Below are positions 17,192-26,493 of a stretch of DNA of 64,000 bases, in pieces (positions within the stretch are counted from its first letter, which is position 1; every line of letters begins with the position of its first letter). A model generated the notes under the pieces. It had not been told where the DNA came from. It searched no databases and saw only the letters and a list, made by a program, of their open reading frames with translations. The stretch is from Psychrobacter sp. I-STPA6b. GTDB taxonomy: Bacteria; Pseudomonadota; Gammaproteobacteria; Pseudomonadales; Moraxellaceae. Position numbers and translations under genes: made by a program. The stretch lies in the NCBI RefSeq assembly GCF_020662265.1, contig NZ_VEWM01000069.1, positions 1 to 64,000 on the forward strand. Direction: 5' to 3'.

Positions 17192-17496
17192 GATAACTCC
17201 AGAAAATAAGGTTATTTTTTTAAATTATAACGCTAAATGATGACGTTACATAGTCAAAATTGTATTTTTATGCAACATCAAGATAATTTGTGACTCAATT
17301 ATCCATATAAAAATACAAAAATTCATTATAAAAACAAATAGTTATATCAAAACATGATTATAAATATTTTCCAAAGTAGATATGCTAACATTGATTGGGA
17401 TTGTTCGTCCATTGCAGGTATAATGGTCAACATCATGTTTTTATGTGAATTTAGCACTACTTTATCCAAGCTAAGGAATCATATCAAAGGACTTTT
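17192..17496. promoter_or_regulatory. Divergent ppsA/ppsR promoter region
   Basis: No gene. Rightward, a consensus -10 box TATAAT stands at 17419-17424, about 73 bases before ppsR, with a weak -35 (TGGGAT) 17 bases upstream. The leftward half, next to ppsA, is AT-rich and I see no convincing operator. Confidence 0.45.
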
Positions 17497-18393
17497 ATGG
17501 AATCACCGTCATCATTAAGTACTCAAAAACCCACTATTCAAAATCGTCAAGCTTTACAAAACAATCAACAATATCCTATTCGTACTGCATTTTTTATTTC
17601 AGATGGTACAGCCATTACTGCTGAGACACTAGGGCGTTCTATATTAAGTCAGTTTCATCAGATTCCTTTTGAAACACGGGTGATTCCTTATGTCGATACC
17701 ATGGATTTGGCAGAAGAAGCCGTTGCACAAATTAACCTTGCTTATCAAAAAGACGGTGTCTTACCGTTAGTCTTTGACACCATTGTTAACCCTGATATTC
17801 GAGAAAAAATCAACTCAGCACAAGCGTGTAATCTAGATATGTATGAAGGTCTAATTGGACGTATTGCTGAAGAAATCGGTGCAAAGCCAGATGAACACTC
17901 AGGACATGCACATGACAATGTAGACTCAGAAACTTATAAATCACGCATTGATGCAGTACACTTTGCTTTAGACAATGATGATGGCGCACGTACTCGTCAC
18001 TATGATATGGCAGACATTATATTAATAGGGGTATCACGCTCAGGAAAAACGCCAACATCACTTTACCTAGCCTTGCAGTTTGGTATTCGTGCGGCCAACT
18101 ACCCCCTAACAGAAGATGATTTATATGACAATCAACTTCCCAAGTCGCTAAAACCACATCGAGACAAACTATTTGGGCTTGTTATTGATACTGATAGACT
18201 GGTAAAAATTCGTAATGAACGTCGTGCAGGTAGTCGTTACTCCAGCTACAAGCAGTGCGAAGAAGAACAACGCGCCATTCAAGCAATTTATATGACTCAA
18301 GGCATTCCTAATTTAAACGTCTCTGAGATGTCCGTTGAAGAAATTGCTACTCGAATTTTACAGATTACAGGCTTAAAACGGCGTATTGGCTAG
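17497..18393 (+). CDS. ppsR: PEP synthase regulatory kinase/pyrophosphorylase
   Basis: 298 residues of the DUF299/PSRP family. It inactivates PpsA by ADP-dependent phosphorylation of a threonine and reactivates it by phosphate-dependent removal. Seen: RTAFFISDGTAITAETLGRS at the start, the P-loop-like GVSRSGKTPTSLYLA near residue 175, and the C-terminal SYKQCEEEQRAIQAIY block. The first 25 residues form a polar extension. AAGGA precedes the ATG. Divergent pairing with its target ppsA is the usual arrangement and supports the assignment. Confidence 0.95.
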   Translation: MESPSSLSTQKPTIQNRQALQNNQQYPIRTAFFISDGTAITAETLGRSILSQFHQIPFETRVIPYVDTMDLAEEAVAQINLAYQKDGVLPLVFDTIVNPDIREKINSAQACNLDMYEGLIGRIAEEIGAKPDEHSGHAHDNVDSETYKSRIDAVHFALDNDDGARTRHYDMADIILIGVSRSGKTPTSLYLALQFGIRAANYPLTEDDLYDNQLPKSLKPHRDKLFGLVIDTDRLVKIRNERRAGSRYSSYKQCEEEQRAIQAIYMTQGIPNLNVSEMSVEEIATRILQITGLKRRIG

Positions 18394-18584
18394 GGCTAGC
18401 CAGCTACAAACCATGCAATCAATAGTACTATCTGCTATATACTACCGTTTAGTCCTTTTAGAATTTAATAGTACATAAATTTTTATTATGTTGTTTTAAT
18501 TATATGAATAGTAACTTTATTAGTTAAGTTAGTTGATAATTTTTTCATTGAAAGTAAATCTTAGTATAGTAGAGTGACAGACTT

Positions 18585-18989
18585 ATGACACACAACCTAA
18601 TACGACGTATTGGTGGTACTTGCCTTATTTTGGTGGCTTTGACAGGATGCCAAAGTAGTCTTTTAAAAAAAGAGCCTGTACCAGAACCCTTATATATTCC
18701 ACAACTGACTGTAGGTGATAGCCAAATATTAACAGTATTGCCTGGTCGTGTACCATGTAATACTGCCCTACCCATGCAATGTCTGATGGTAAAAACTTCT
18801 GAATCAGCAGAGTTGTTTCAGATTCCTTATAATTGGATTGAAGGCTTTGACCCTATGCCTAATATTGAATATACCATCAGTGCATCGCCTATGATAGATA
18901 ACAAACAATTGAACAGTGAGACGCAAGGTCTGACAGGACACTGGGTACTTAACCGCATCATAAATCAGCGTGTTCTCAGTGTGCAGTAA
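18585..18989 (+). CDS. DUF4377-like lipoprotein
   Basis: 134 residues. The signal peptide MTHNLIRRIGGTCLILVALTGC ends in lipobox LTGC. The mature part carries PCNTALPMQCLMVK, then FQIPYNWIEGFDPMPNIEYT, which matches the DUF4377 pattern (PC..PMQCL, IEGF, Y). Two cysteines in that block may form a disulfide. DUF4377 occurs in stress-related lipoproteins of unknown activity. It stands alone between ppsR and sthA on the same strand, with 190 and 85-base gaps, so its transcription unit is unclear. Confidence 0.75.
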   Translation: MTHNLIRRIGGTCLILVALTGCQSSLLKKEPVPEPLYIPQLTVGDSQILTVLPGRVPCNTALPMQCLMVKTSESAELFQIPYNWIEGFDPMPNIEYTISASPMIDNKQLNSETQGLTGHWVLNRIINQRVLSVQ

Positions 18990-19073
18990 TCATCTATTGT
19001 TGTCACTCAAATGATGATTCTAACTGTATGACGCCCCTTAATGCCTTAACCAAACTAAATATTTGAGGATATT

Positions 19074-20714
19074 ATGCCAAAAAAGAGAAAAGATGACGAA
19101 GCCAACGGTATCAAAGATAACATAGATACCAACAGCCAGAAAACTGATACCAAGGAGGTAAGCAAATCCAGCAAACAAAAAGAAAAAGCAGAACGTATTG
19201 AGCAAACTTATGAGCAGATTGAAGATGATCTGTTACAGCACCCTAACCTAATCAGTCCTCTTGATAGCAATCGTATCCAAATTAACTCTGGTATCACACA
19301 GGATTCAAAACGTATCAAAGGCGACCATCATGAATTTGAATATGATGCAGTCGTTCTAGGTGCAGGTCCTGCAGGGGAAGCGGCAGCCATGAAACTGGCA
19401 AAGTCAGGCAAAAAAGTCGTGGTTGTTGACCCTCGTGAACAAGTCGGTGGTAACTGTACACATGTCGGTACCATTCCTAGTAAAGCCCTACGCCAATCCG
19501 TTTTCAATTTAATTAACTATCGCCGTGACCCTTTATTTTCGCAAGGTCTGGATTACTCCCAAGTACCACTAAATCGTGTCCTCTCTAAGGCTCGAAAAGT
19601 CGTTCGCAGCCAAGTCGATACCCATACTCGTTTCTATGAACGCAACCGTGTCGAACTACGACATGGCTGGGCAAGCTTTATCGACAAACACACCATCCGT
19701 ATTGAGTTAGTTGATGGGACAGGATTTGAAGAGCTGACATTTAATAAAGCAATCATCACAGTTGGTAGCCGTCCTTATCGACCAGACTTATTAGACTTCG
19801 ACCATCCACGTGTCTTCGACTCTGATAAAATCCTACAAATGGACTATGTGGTCAACAAAATCATTATTTATGGTGCAGGAGTTATTGGCTGTGAATATGC
19901 GTCTATTTTTACTGGTTTAGGATATAAAGTTGACTTAATCAATAACAAAGGACAACTTCTAAGTTATTTAGATAATGAAATTAGCGATGCACTGTCACAT
20001 GACTTTAGACAGTTTGGTGTACTCGTCCGCAACAATGAAGAAATCGACCACTTAGAGACCCATGATGACTGTGTTATCCTCCATCTCAAAAGTGGTAAGA
20101 AAATTAAATCCGATGCTATTTTATGGTCAAATGGACGCTCTGGTAACACAGATGGCCTCAATCTCGAAGCTATTGGTTTACAAGCAAATAATCGTGGTCA
20201 ACTTCAAGTAGACGATACCTATCGTACAGCTATTGATAATATCTATGCGGCAGGGGATGTTATTGGTTGGCCTTCACTAGCATCTGCTGCTTATGACCAA
20301 GGACGTTGTGCGGCTGCCTTTATGATTGGTGAAGAAGATGCTGAGCCAGTCTCTAGTGTTCCTACTGGTATTTATACCATTCCTGAAATCTCAAGTATTG
20401 GTAAAACTGAGCAAGAACTTACAGAAGAAAAAATACCTTATGAAGTTGGTCAAGCCTTCTTTAAACATCTCGCACGTGCGCAGATTATTGGTGAACGTAC
20501 AGGCGTCTTAAAGATACTTTTCCATCGTGAAACTTTAGAAATTCTTGGTATCCACTGTTACGGTAATCATGCTTCAGAGATTATTCATATTGGACAAGCT
20601 GTGATGAAGTGTGGCAATACTCTAGAATACTTTATCAATACAACATTTAACTATCCGACTATGGCAGAAGCATACCGTGTTGCTGCCTTAAATGGATTGA
20701 ACCGTATATTTTAA
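19074..20714 (+). CDS. sthA: Soluble pyridine nucleotide transhydrogenase, N-terminally extended
   Basis: 546 residues, about 80 longer than the E. coli enzyme. It transfers hydride between NADPH and NAD+, balancing the pools. The FAD dinucleotide fold starts at about residue 92 ([20 protein letters not shown]). The motif [18 protein letters not shown] has only one of the two redox cysteines of related disulfide reductases, as is typical of SthA. The NAD-binding fold follows near residue 263 ([17 protein letters not shown]), then [20 protein letters not shown], and a C-terminal dimer domain. The first 85 residues are a highly charged Lys/Asp/Glu/Ser-rich extension with no fold I recognise. 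The GAGGA ribosome site directly before the first ATG supports the long start. Confidence 0.93.
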   Translation: MPKKRKDDEANGIKDNIDTNSQKTDTKEVSKSSKQKEKAERIEQTYEQIEDDLLQHPNLISPLDSNRIQINSGITQDSKRIKGDHHEFEYDAVVLGAGPAGEAAAMKLAKSGKKVVVVDPREQVGGNCTHVGTIPSKALRQSVFNLINYRRDPLFSQGLDYSQVPLNRVLSKARKVVRSQVDTHTRFYERNRVELRHGWASFIDKHTIRIELVDGTGFEELTFNKAIITVGSRPYRPDLLDFDHPRVFDSDKILQMDYVVNKIIIYGAGVIGCEYASIFTGLGYKVDLINNKGQLLSYLDNEISDALSHDFRQFGVLVRNNEEIDHLETHDDCVILHLKSGKKIKSDAILWSNGRSGNTDGLNLEAIGLQANNRGQLQVDDTYRTAIDNIYAAGDVIGWPSLASAAYDQGRCAAAFMIGEEDAEPVSSVPTGIYTIPEISSIGKTEQELTEEKIPYEVGQAFFKHLARAQIIGERTGVLKILFHRETLEILGIHCYGNHASEIIHIGQAVMKCGNTLEYFINTTFNYPTMAEAYRVAALNGLNRIF

Positions 20715-20750
20715 AATATAGTTGATTAAAAAATTAACTATGTTAGATTA

Positions 20751-20838
20751 GGATATACCATTATTACTTCTAAATTAATTATCTGACCTTATTTTTGCAA
20801 TAATCTTAGATAATTTTTAGACAAGTGATGGTATATCC
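20751..20838. repeat. Long imperfect palindrome after sthA
   Basis: GGATATACCAT at the left is matched by ATGGTATATCC at the right, with a second paired block inside (CTAAATTAATTATCT against AGATAATTTTTAG). The whole 88 bases could fold as one hairpin. It may be a further MITE-like unit or an sthA 3' structure. I see no second copy in the window. Confidence 0.5.
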
Positions 20839-20907
20839 ATATGACTATCCTCATCTTATACCTAATAATAGGACGATTAGGAATCTAGATAACACAAGGA
20901 CGATATT

Positions 20908-21957
20908 TTGAAAACACGTACCCTGACTACAGCGATAAGTATGGCTGGAGCTATTTTTGCTCTCTCCACATCGGCACATGCCAGTGAATATTATAACTGC
21001 TCTAATCCTACTGGATGTCAGCCTGTATCATCTGTCACCCCTTCATCTGATCTTAATAAGACACAATACCCTGTCATACTGGCTCACGGACTGGCTGGCT
21101 GGACAAGACTCTTTGGTATAATTGATTACTGGCATGGGATTCCAGAAGCCCTGATGTCAAACGGTGCAGATGTCTATGCAACAAAAACGTCAAGCTTACA
21201 TGATAGTGAATATCGTGGCGAGCAACTACTACAACAAGTCAAAACTATTACCGCCATTACTGGAAAACAGAAGGTAAATCTAATTGGACATAGTCATGGT
21301 GGACATGATATTCGTTATGTTGCAGCGGTTGCTCCAGAATCTGTCGCTTCAGTAACCTCTGTTGCCTCACCACACCAAGGCTCAAAAATGGCTGACTGGG
21401 TGGTAAAGACTGTCAAAGAAGGTAGTGCTAAGGACGGTTATGCACCAGGAGAGTTTAACCTTGGTTCAAAAGCTGCCATAAGCTTTTTCAAAATGGTGGG
21501 TAATGTCATGGATATTGGCTCCGGCATTTCCACAGATCAGCTACAGGAGCAAGATGGCTGGAAAGCTGTAAATGCCTTGACCAGTGATTATGCCCAAACC
21601 TTTAATACCAAATATCCAGCAGCTATGCCAACCCATTACTGTGGAAATCCTCCAAAAAACTATAAAATCAATGGGGTTGCTTATTACTCATTCAGTGGGG
21701 TCAACGCCTTTACCAATCCTTTCGATCCAAGCGATTATATACTTTCTCTTACTGCCATACCTTTTGACAAACAAGACAAGAATGATGGTCTGGTCTCTGC
21801 TTGTTCAAGCCGTCTAGGCTATGTTATCCGTGATGACTATACAATGAATCACTTAGATTCAGTGAATCAAGTATTAGGTATTGTTGCTTGGGGTAGAACG
21901 CAACCTTTAGCCATCTATCGTCAGCAAGTTAACCGTCTAAAAAATGAAGGCTATTAA
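20908..21957 (+). CDS. lip: Secreted triacylglycerol lipase
   Basis: 349 residues starting at TTG, with AAGGA eight bases before it. A Sec signal peptide (residues 1-26, ending SAHA-S) directs export. The alpha/beta-hydrolase core shows VILAHGLAGW (oxyanion hole), NLIGHSHGGHDIRY with nucleophile Ser129, SVASPHQGSKMADWV, DKNDGLVSACSS carrying the likely Asp and MNHLDSVNQ carrying the His. This matches subfamily I.1/I.2 lipases of Pseudomonas and cold-adapted Moraxellaceae. Those normally need a dedicated foldase (Lif) encoded next door. No lif gene follows; the next gene is on the other strand, so folding help must come from elsewhere or be unneeded. Confidence 0.9.
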   Translation: MKTRTLTTAISMAGAIFALSTSAHASEYYNCSNPTGCQPVSSVTPSSDLNKTQYPVILAHGLAGWTRLFGIIDYWHGIPEALMSNGADVYATKTSSLHDSEYRGEQLLQQVKTITAITGKQKVNLIGHSHGGHDIRYVAAVAPESVASVTSVASPHQGSKMADWVVKTVKEGSAKDGYAPGEFNLGSKAAISFFKMVGNVMDIGSGISTDQLQEQDGWKAVNALTSDYAQTFNTKYPAAMPTHYCGNPPKNYKINGVAYYSFSGVNAFTNPFDPSDYILSLTAIPFDKQDKNDGLVSACSSRLGYVIRDDYTMNHLDSVNQVLGIVAWGRTQPLAIYRQQVNRLKNEGY

Positions 21958-22020
21958 ATCATAATAAAGAAAGGACTAAAGAGGATACTCAGCACTTTCT
22001 GTAAAAAATACCACATGAAT

Positions 22021-22052
22021 AAAAAACGCACCTACTTAGAGGTGCGTTTTTT
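22021..22052. terminator. Bidirectional terminator between lip and ppiD
   Basis: AAAAAACGCACCTACTTAGA then GGTGCGTTTTTT: stem ACGCACC/GGTGCGT with A run and T run on either side. It serves the two convergent genes. Confidence 0.85.
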
Positions 22053-22072
22053 ATTGCCGTTAATGCTTACTG

Positions 22073-23944
22073 CTAAGAGCCATTCGCTGATTCTAAAGCA
22101 GGTTCATTAATCTCAACCTTAGTCACTGTCCGTAAATATTCAATATAATCTTGAAGCTGTGTTTGACCTTGATTATCTCGAATAATACCAGCAGTTCTTT
22201 GTTTCTGTTCATCAGAAATTTGCTGTTTACTTTGTCTATCAATCGCATCAACGACCAGCACTGATGCACCCATTTCTGTCGCTTGAGCCAGTGCCAATAA
22301 CTTACCCGGTTGTGTATCTTCAGTGAAAGCAACTGTTTTCTCTTCTTGACTCAATATCGGTGATTGACGATTTACCATGCCAAGATTGTCAAAGCTGACA
22401 GACGTACTATCCATACCCTGTGCTGTAACTTGCTTAGCAACTTCTTCTGCCTTTTGTAAAGCCAAAGCACTGGCTTTTTGTTGCACCAACTGACTTTTAA
22501 TAATTGGTGTTGCCTGCTCTAAGTTCAAAGGCGCTACTGGTCTATAGTTTGTTGGCTGTACCCAAACAGTACTCTCCCCAACATCAATACTAGGACTAAC
22601 CCCTTGATCCTGCAAAGTAAACTCATCAAAAGCAGCCGTAATCACAGTTGGTTGATTCAATACACTATTATTATCAGTCTTAGTATAATCTTTGATTTGC
22701 TGTATTTTAACATTTTCTTGTTGTGCAATATCCTGCAAACCATAACCATCAACCACCAGATCATTAATCTGCGTTACTTTATCCGCATAAGCTTCTGCAC
22801 GCTTATAATTCAATGCTTCTGCTTGTAGTTGCTCTCGCATACTCTCTAAGCTTGGCACAGACACATCATTTTTCGTCACTGTAAATAACTGATAGCCAAA
22901 AGTAGTTTTTACTGGCTCAGAGATTTCACCAATCTCTAGCCCCTCAATAACTTGAGCAACTGCATTGGCATCTTGCCCAAAAATATCTGGATTAAATGTA
23001 CCTATACTACCACCTTGTGCAGCACTAACTGGATCATCAGAATACTCTTTAGCAAGGTCACTAAACTTTTCACCTTTATCCAAACGGGCTTTTAACGTCT
23101 GTATTTGTTTTTCAGCATCATCACCTGTCAATAAAATCTGACTAATCTGGCGATTATCAAACGCATTATTTCTTTGTTTGAATGCTTCATATTGTGCCTT
23201 AATATCTTCTTCTGTCACTGGTCCTACATCAATACTGGCAGGAGATATAGCCAAATAATCCAAATCAACCATTGCTTGACTTTTTAGCTCATTTTTATGT
23301 TCATGATAATAAGCGGTAATATCAGCATCTGTAATAGAAACCTGATCAGCAAAATCTTGCCAATTAAATCTATGGATAAACATTTGTCTACTTTCTTCTT
23401 GCAAATCAAGTAAACGACTTATTTCCGCCATAGGGTATATTGCTGTCCCTACAATGCTAGCATTCAGTTGTACTAAGCTTAGCTGTTCACGAAACTGTTG
23501 GAAAAGTTGCTCTTTAGTGATTCCTTGTTGACGTAAAAAATAGGCAAAACGGTCATTTGAGAATGTACCATCTTCACCCATAAACCGTGGTTCTTGGCGT
23601 AATAAGCGTGTAATTGTTTCATCTGATACTGTCATACCAAGCTTATTTACCTGTTGACGCAATAAAGCACGGTCAATAAGAAGCTGTAATACTTCTTCTC
23701 TTAATACTGCTTCATTAATCTGACTAGCATCTATACCCGCCTCTAGCAGCTCATGCCGACGATTATTAATGGCATTCTGATAGTCACTTAAGGTTACGCT
23801 TTCATCACCAACAACAGCAATTTGGTCTAAATTACTACTACCAAAAAAATAGCTTTCTATACCTAATAGGGCTAGAGGAGAAAGACATAAAAGGAGAAAA
23901 ATGCGACCAGGCCAGCTTTTTAAAAAATTACGTAAAGATTCCAT
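22073..23944 (-). CDS. ppiD: Periplasmic chaperone / peptidyl-prolyl isomerase PpiD
   Basis: 623 residues, the family's usual length. One N-terminal membrane anchor (residues 13-32, GRIFLLLCLSPLALLGI) is followed by a SurA-like N-domain (QIAVVGDESVTLSDYQNAIN, LLIDRALLRQQVNKLGM). A parvulin domain near residues 265-365 contains ISQILLTGDD, FSDLAKEYSDDPVSAAQGGS and GEISEPVKTTFGYQLF. PpiD sits in the inner membrane near SecYEG and helps outer-membrane proteins fold. Gene order with upstream hupB is the same as in many gammaproteobacteria, where lon-hupB-ppiD is common; lon is not in this window. Confidence 0.92.
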   Translation of the reverse strand: MESLRNFLKSWPGRIFLLLCLSPLALLGIESYFFGSSNLDQIAVVGDESVTLSDYQNAINNRRHELLEAGIDASQINEAVLREEVLQLLIDRALLRQQVNKLGMTVSDETITRLLRQEPRFMGEDGTFSNDRFAYFLRQQGITKEQLFQQFREQLSLVQLNASIVGTAIYPMAEISRLLDLQEESRQMFIHRFNWQDFADQVSITDADITAYYHEHKNELKSQAMVDLDYLAISPASIDVGPVTEEDIKAQYEAFKQRNNAFDNRQISQILLTGDDAEKQIQTLKARLDKGEKFSDLAKEYSDDPVSAAQGGSIGTFNPDIFGQDANAVAQVIEGLEIGEISEPVKTTFGYQLFTVTKNDVSVPSLESMREQLQAEALNYKRAEAYADKVTQINDLVVDGYGLQDIAQQENVKIQQIKDYTKTDNNSVLNQPTVITAAFDEFTLQDQGVSPSIDVGESTVWVQPTNYRPVAPLNLEQATPIIKSQLVQQKASALALQKAEEVAKQVTAQGMDSTSVSFDNLGMVNRQSPILSQEEKTVAFTEDTQPGKLLALAQATEMGASVLVVDAIDRQSKQQISDEQKQRTAGIIRDNQGQTQLQDYIEYLRTVTKVEINEPALESANGS

Positions 23945-24141
23945 AATTATATCGACAAAATAAATAAATGATTCAATCCGCTATCATACGGCAAAAATAA
24001 TTTATATACAAAAATTTATCTGCTACAGTTAGCTTCTCTCCTATAGCAACACCAATACTTATCTACTTTTATCTCCAAACCATATATACATATACGACAG
24101 CTTGAAAATATCACCATATATCTAACACGCCATAAATATAC

Positions 24142-24170
24142 AAAAAAACGCACCTAATGGCGCGTTTTTT
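24142..24170. terminator. Terminator after hupB
   Basis: AAAAAAACGCACC TAAT GGCGCGTTTTTT: G-C-rich short stem with A and T runs on both sides. It lies between hupB and ppiD, both read leftward, about 190 bases past the hupB stop. The rest of this 414-base gap is AT-rich with nothing else recognisable. Confidence 0.7.
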
Positions 24171-24358
24171 AGCTAATTGTTAAAGCCTGACAATATAACA
24201 TAATGTTGACAGACTAATAGATGTTCTTTTGGCTTAATGTTAGGTTTTGATAAGTTTTTGCTGTATCACAAGTTGCTTTATCAAAGCAACTATATATCAA
24301 CCATCAATACAATACAATCCATCACATCTATCAATTATTCATATAGGTAGTCTATGGC

Positions 24359-24631
24359 TTAATTTAAACGATCTTTCAAGCCTTTACCTGCTTTGAACCC
24401 AGGTACTTTGCTAGCTGGAATAGGAAGCGGCTCACCTGTTTTAGGATTGCGACCTGTACGAGCTTTACGCTCTTTAACACTAAATGTGCCAAAGCCAACC
24501 AAAGAAACGGTATCACCGCTTTCTAGGGCTTCACCCACACTTTCCATCATGGCATTTAGAGCTTCAGCTGCTTGAGTTTTGTTCAAGCCACTTTTTTCAG
24601 CAATACTATCCACTAACTCTGATTTATTCAT
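24359..24631 (-). CDS. hupB: DNA-binding protein HU
   Basis: 90 residues, full length. MNKSELVDSIAEKSGLNKTQ is the HU start. GFGTFSVKERKARTGRNPKT is the beta-arm signature that contacts the DNA minor groove, followed by AGKGLKDRLN at the end. HU bends and compacts DNA without sequence preference. The 421-base gap to the rightward SCP2 gene must hold both promoters. I see no firm operator in it. Confidence 0.97.
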   Translation of the reverse strand: MNKSELVDSIAEKSGLNKTQAAEALNAMMESVGEALESGDTVSLVGFGTFSVKERKARTGRNPKTGEPLPIPASKVPGFKAGKGLKDRLN

Positions 24632-25052
24632 GAAAACTTTCCTTCAAATTAACAAATTGGGGAGGGTGACAAATTTTATCGCTTAATACCCAATTAAGCA
24701 AGATTTTAACTGGATTAGTCCTCATTTCACCAACTTTACAAGCTAGTAATCACCATTGTGAACCAAATCCTAAGTTATATGGCAAGTTATAACAAGGGTA
24801 CTATATTTGTGCAAGCAAAATTACATAAAATTTCGTATCTTGACACTGTATTCATTATGAACGCACTATTTTTGAGATATATTATAAACTTTATTCTTGC
24901 ATAATACATCTGATACTGATAAATAGTCATTTCATCATATTTCATCTGTCTGACTCACAATGTGTTATGATGCGCCATAATTCTATGATGATACATTGTC
25001 AGGTATCGTATTGAGACACTAACCACTTCTAATATTTTCAGTAGGTTTTTTC

Positions 25053-25694
25053 ATGGATCAGCATTCAATATCCCAGTCTTTGTTAAATGTCATTTTAGTA
25101 TGCGCTGAGTCTGCTTTGACTTTAGTATTACGCTTTGACCCAAAGCTACGTCAAGCTGCTTACCCACTCACCAAAAATACAACCGTTGTCAGTATCCGAA
25201 CTTATTTGCCCCATACACAAATTTATGCCACTTTTACCAGTAAGGGTGTATTGCTAGATAGTGAGCTACCAGCTGAACGATTAGAGCCAGATGTGGTTAT
25301 TAATGCTTACAGTACACAACTTATTAATGCCTTAGTCAGTAATAACACCAAACAAGTTGAAAAACTAGCGATGCGAGGTGCTAGTGAAACAGTGACTCAA
25401 GTACAAAACTTCTTTATGCAACTTGGTGTCGCTAGTTTATTGCAAGGGTTACTTAAAAACTTTAAGCACAACAAGACAAGTAATACTGAAAAACCTGAGG
25501 AAAACTCTTTAGAGAAAACTAAAGAGATGTATAAAACCCGCATACAGGAACAACAAAATCAAATTAATGCGTTGACTATTGCTAACAGACATCTAGAAAT
25601 CAGTCATAAAGAGCTACAAAGCAAACAGAAAATGACCATAATAGCTCTGATCATTGCCATTATCATTGCTATCATCTCATTTATTGTTCGTTAA
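25053..25694 (+). CDS. SCP2-domain protein, UbiJ-like
   Basis: 213 residues. Residues about 10-130 form an SCP2-like lipid-binding domain (LVLRFDPKLRQAAYPLTKNT, LEPDVVINAYSTQLINAL, VEKLAMRGASETVTQVQNFF), as in UbiJ, an accessory factor of aerobic ubiquinone synthesis. A coiled coil follows at about 165-195, then a C-terminal hydrophobic segment (TIIALIIAIIIAIISFIV) that would anchor it in the membrane. That C-terminal anchor is not part of typical UbiJ, and neither ubiE nor ubiB is adjacent, so I leave the symbol blank. It precedes the isc operon on the same strand but has no clear link to it. Confidence 0.6.
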   Translation: MDQHSISQSLLNVILVCAESALTLVLRFDPKLRQAAYPLTKNTTVVSIRTYLPHTQIYATFTSKGVLLDSELPAERLEPDVVINAYSTQLINALVSNNTKQVEKLAMRGASETVTQVQNFFMQLGVASLLQGLLKNFKHNKTSNTEKPEENSLEKTKEMYKTRIQEQQNQINALTIANRHLEISHKELQSKQKMTIIALIIAIIIAIISFIVR

Positions 25695-25781
25695 GTATTA
25701 TCAATGCTATAGCGAAAAAGAAACAACAGATGATATATAAAAAATGCTTATGGTTAGTATTAAAAAAATGTTACCCAAGCA

Positions 25782-25814
25782 ATCTTGACTATTTTACTCA
25801 GGATTAATTATAAT
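25782..25814 (+). promoter_or_regulatory. isc promoter with IscR type-1 site
   Basis: A -35 box TTGACT (25785-25790) and -10 box TATAAT (25809-25814) are separated by 18 bases. The stretch between and around them, CTTGACTATTTTACTCAGGA, fits the [Fe-S]-IscR type-1 operator consensus closely, including GACT, a W-rich centre, A-TC and RRS. Feedback repression by IscR is therefore expected. The 5' leader is about 145 bases and includes an inverted pair AGAAAGTC / GACTTTCT. Confidence 0.75.
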
Positions 25815-25965
25815 ACGCTTACCAGAAAGTCTTGTATGAACTGCTGTTACTGTCGTTATGGATATGGATCTCAGTTTTATCTGACTTTCTAAAATCCAAA
25901 CTATAGTAACGGCTTAGCTAATTTCACTAAAGCCATTAAAGACTTCATATTAAGGGAGATAGGTA

Positions 25966-26493
25966 ATGCGTTTAACAACTCGAGGAAGATATGCTGTCAC
26001 GGCTCTATTGGACTTAGCATTGCAAGATAACGACCCAGAGTCTGCCGTATCTCTATCTGATATTGCAAAACGCCAATCGATATCCATCTCTTATCTAGAG
26101 CAGCTTTTTTCAAAATTAAGAAAAAACGGCTTGGTAACGAGTACACGAGGAGCGTCGGGAGGCTACCATTTAGCAAAGCCTTTAGAGCAGATAGATGTGA
26201 TGACTATCATTTCTGCAGTTGATGAGTCAGTTAATGCCATGCAATGTGAAGGGCGTGGCGACTGTCAAGGCGGTGCAATGTGTCTAACACATGATTTGTG
26301 GTGTGCTTTATCAAATCATATTGAGCAGTACTTGCAAAATATCTCGCTAGCCCAATTATTACAGATGGAGCATGTCAAGGATATTTCTATTCGCCAAAAA
26401 CTTTTACTTGAAAAAGCTTCTTTAGAAGAAGCCACAAACAAAGACATTTCTACTATTACTCTTATTTCTGCCAGCGAGGTTACCCCAGCATGA
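25966..26493 (+). CDS. iscR: Fe-S cluster-sensing regulator IscR
   Basis: 175 residues. An Rrf2-type winged helix starts [20 protein letters not shown]. The [2Fe-2S] ligands are Cys94, Cys100 and Cys106 with His109 ([20 protein letters not shown]), the usual IscR spacing. The holo form represses the isc promoter. A 50-residue tail ends in a Ser/Thr-rich region. AGGGAG ribosome site. The stop overlaps the iscS ATG by four bases (ATGA), so translation is probably coupled. Confidence 0.97.
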   Translation: MRLTTRGRYAVTALLDLALQDNDPESAVSLSDIAKRQSISISYLEQLFSKLRKNGLVTSTRGASGGYHLAKPLEQIDVMTIISAVDESVNAMQCEGRGDCQGGAMCLTHDLWCALSNHIEQYLQNISLAQLLQMEHVKDISIRQKLLLEKASLEEATNKDISTITLISASEVTPA

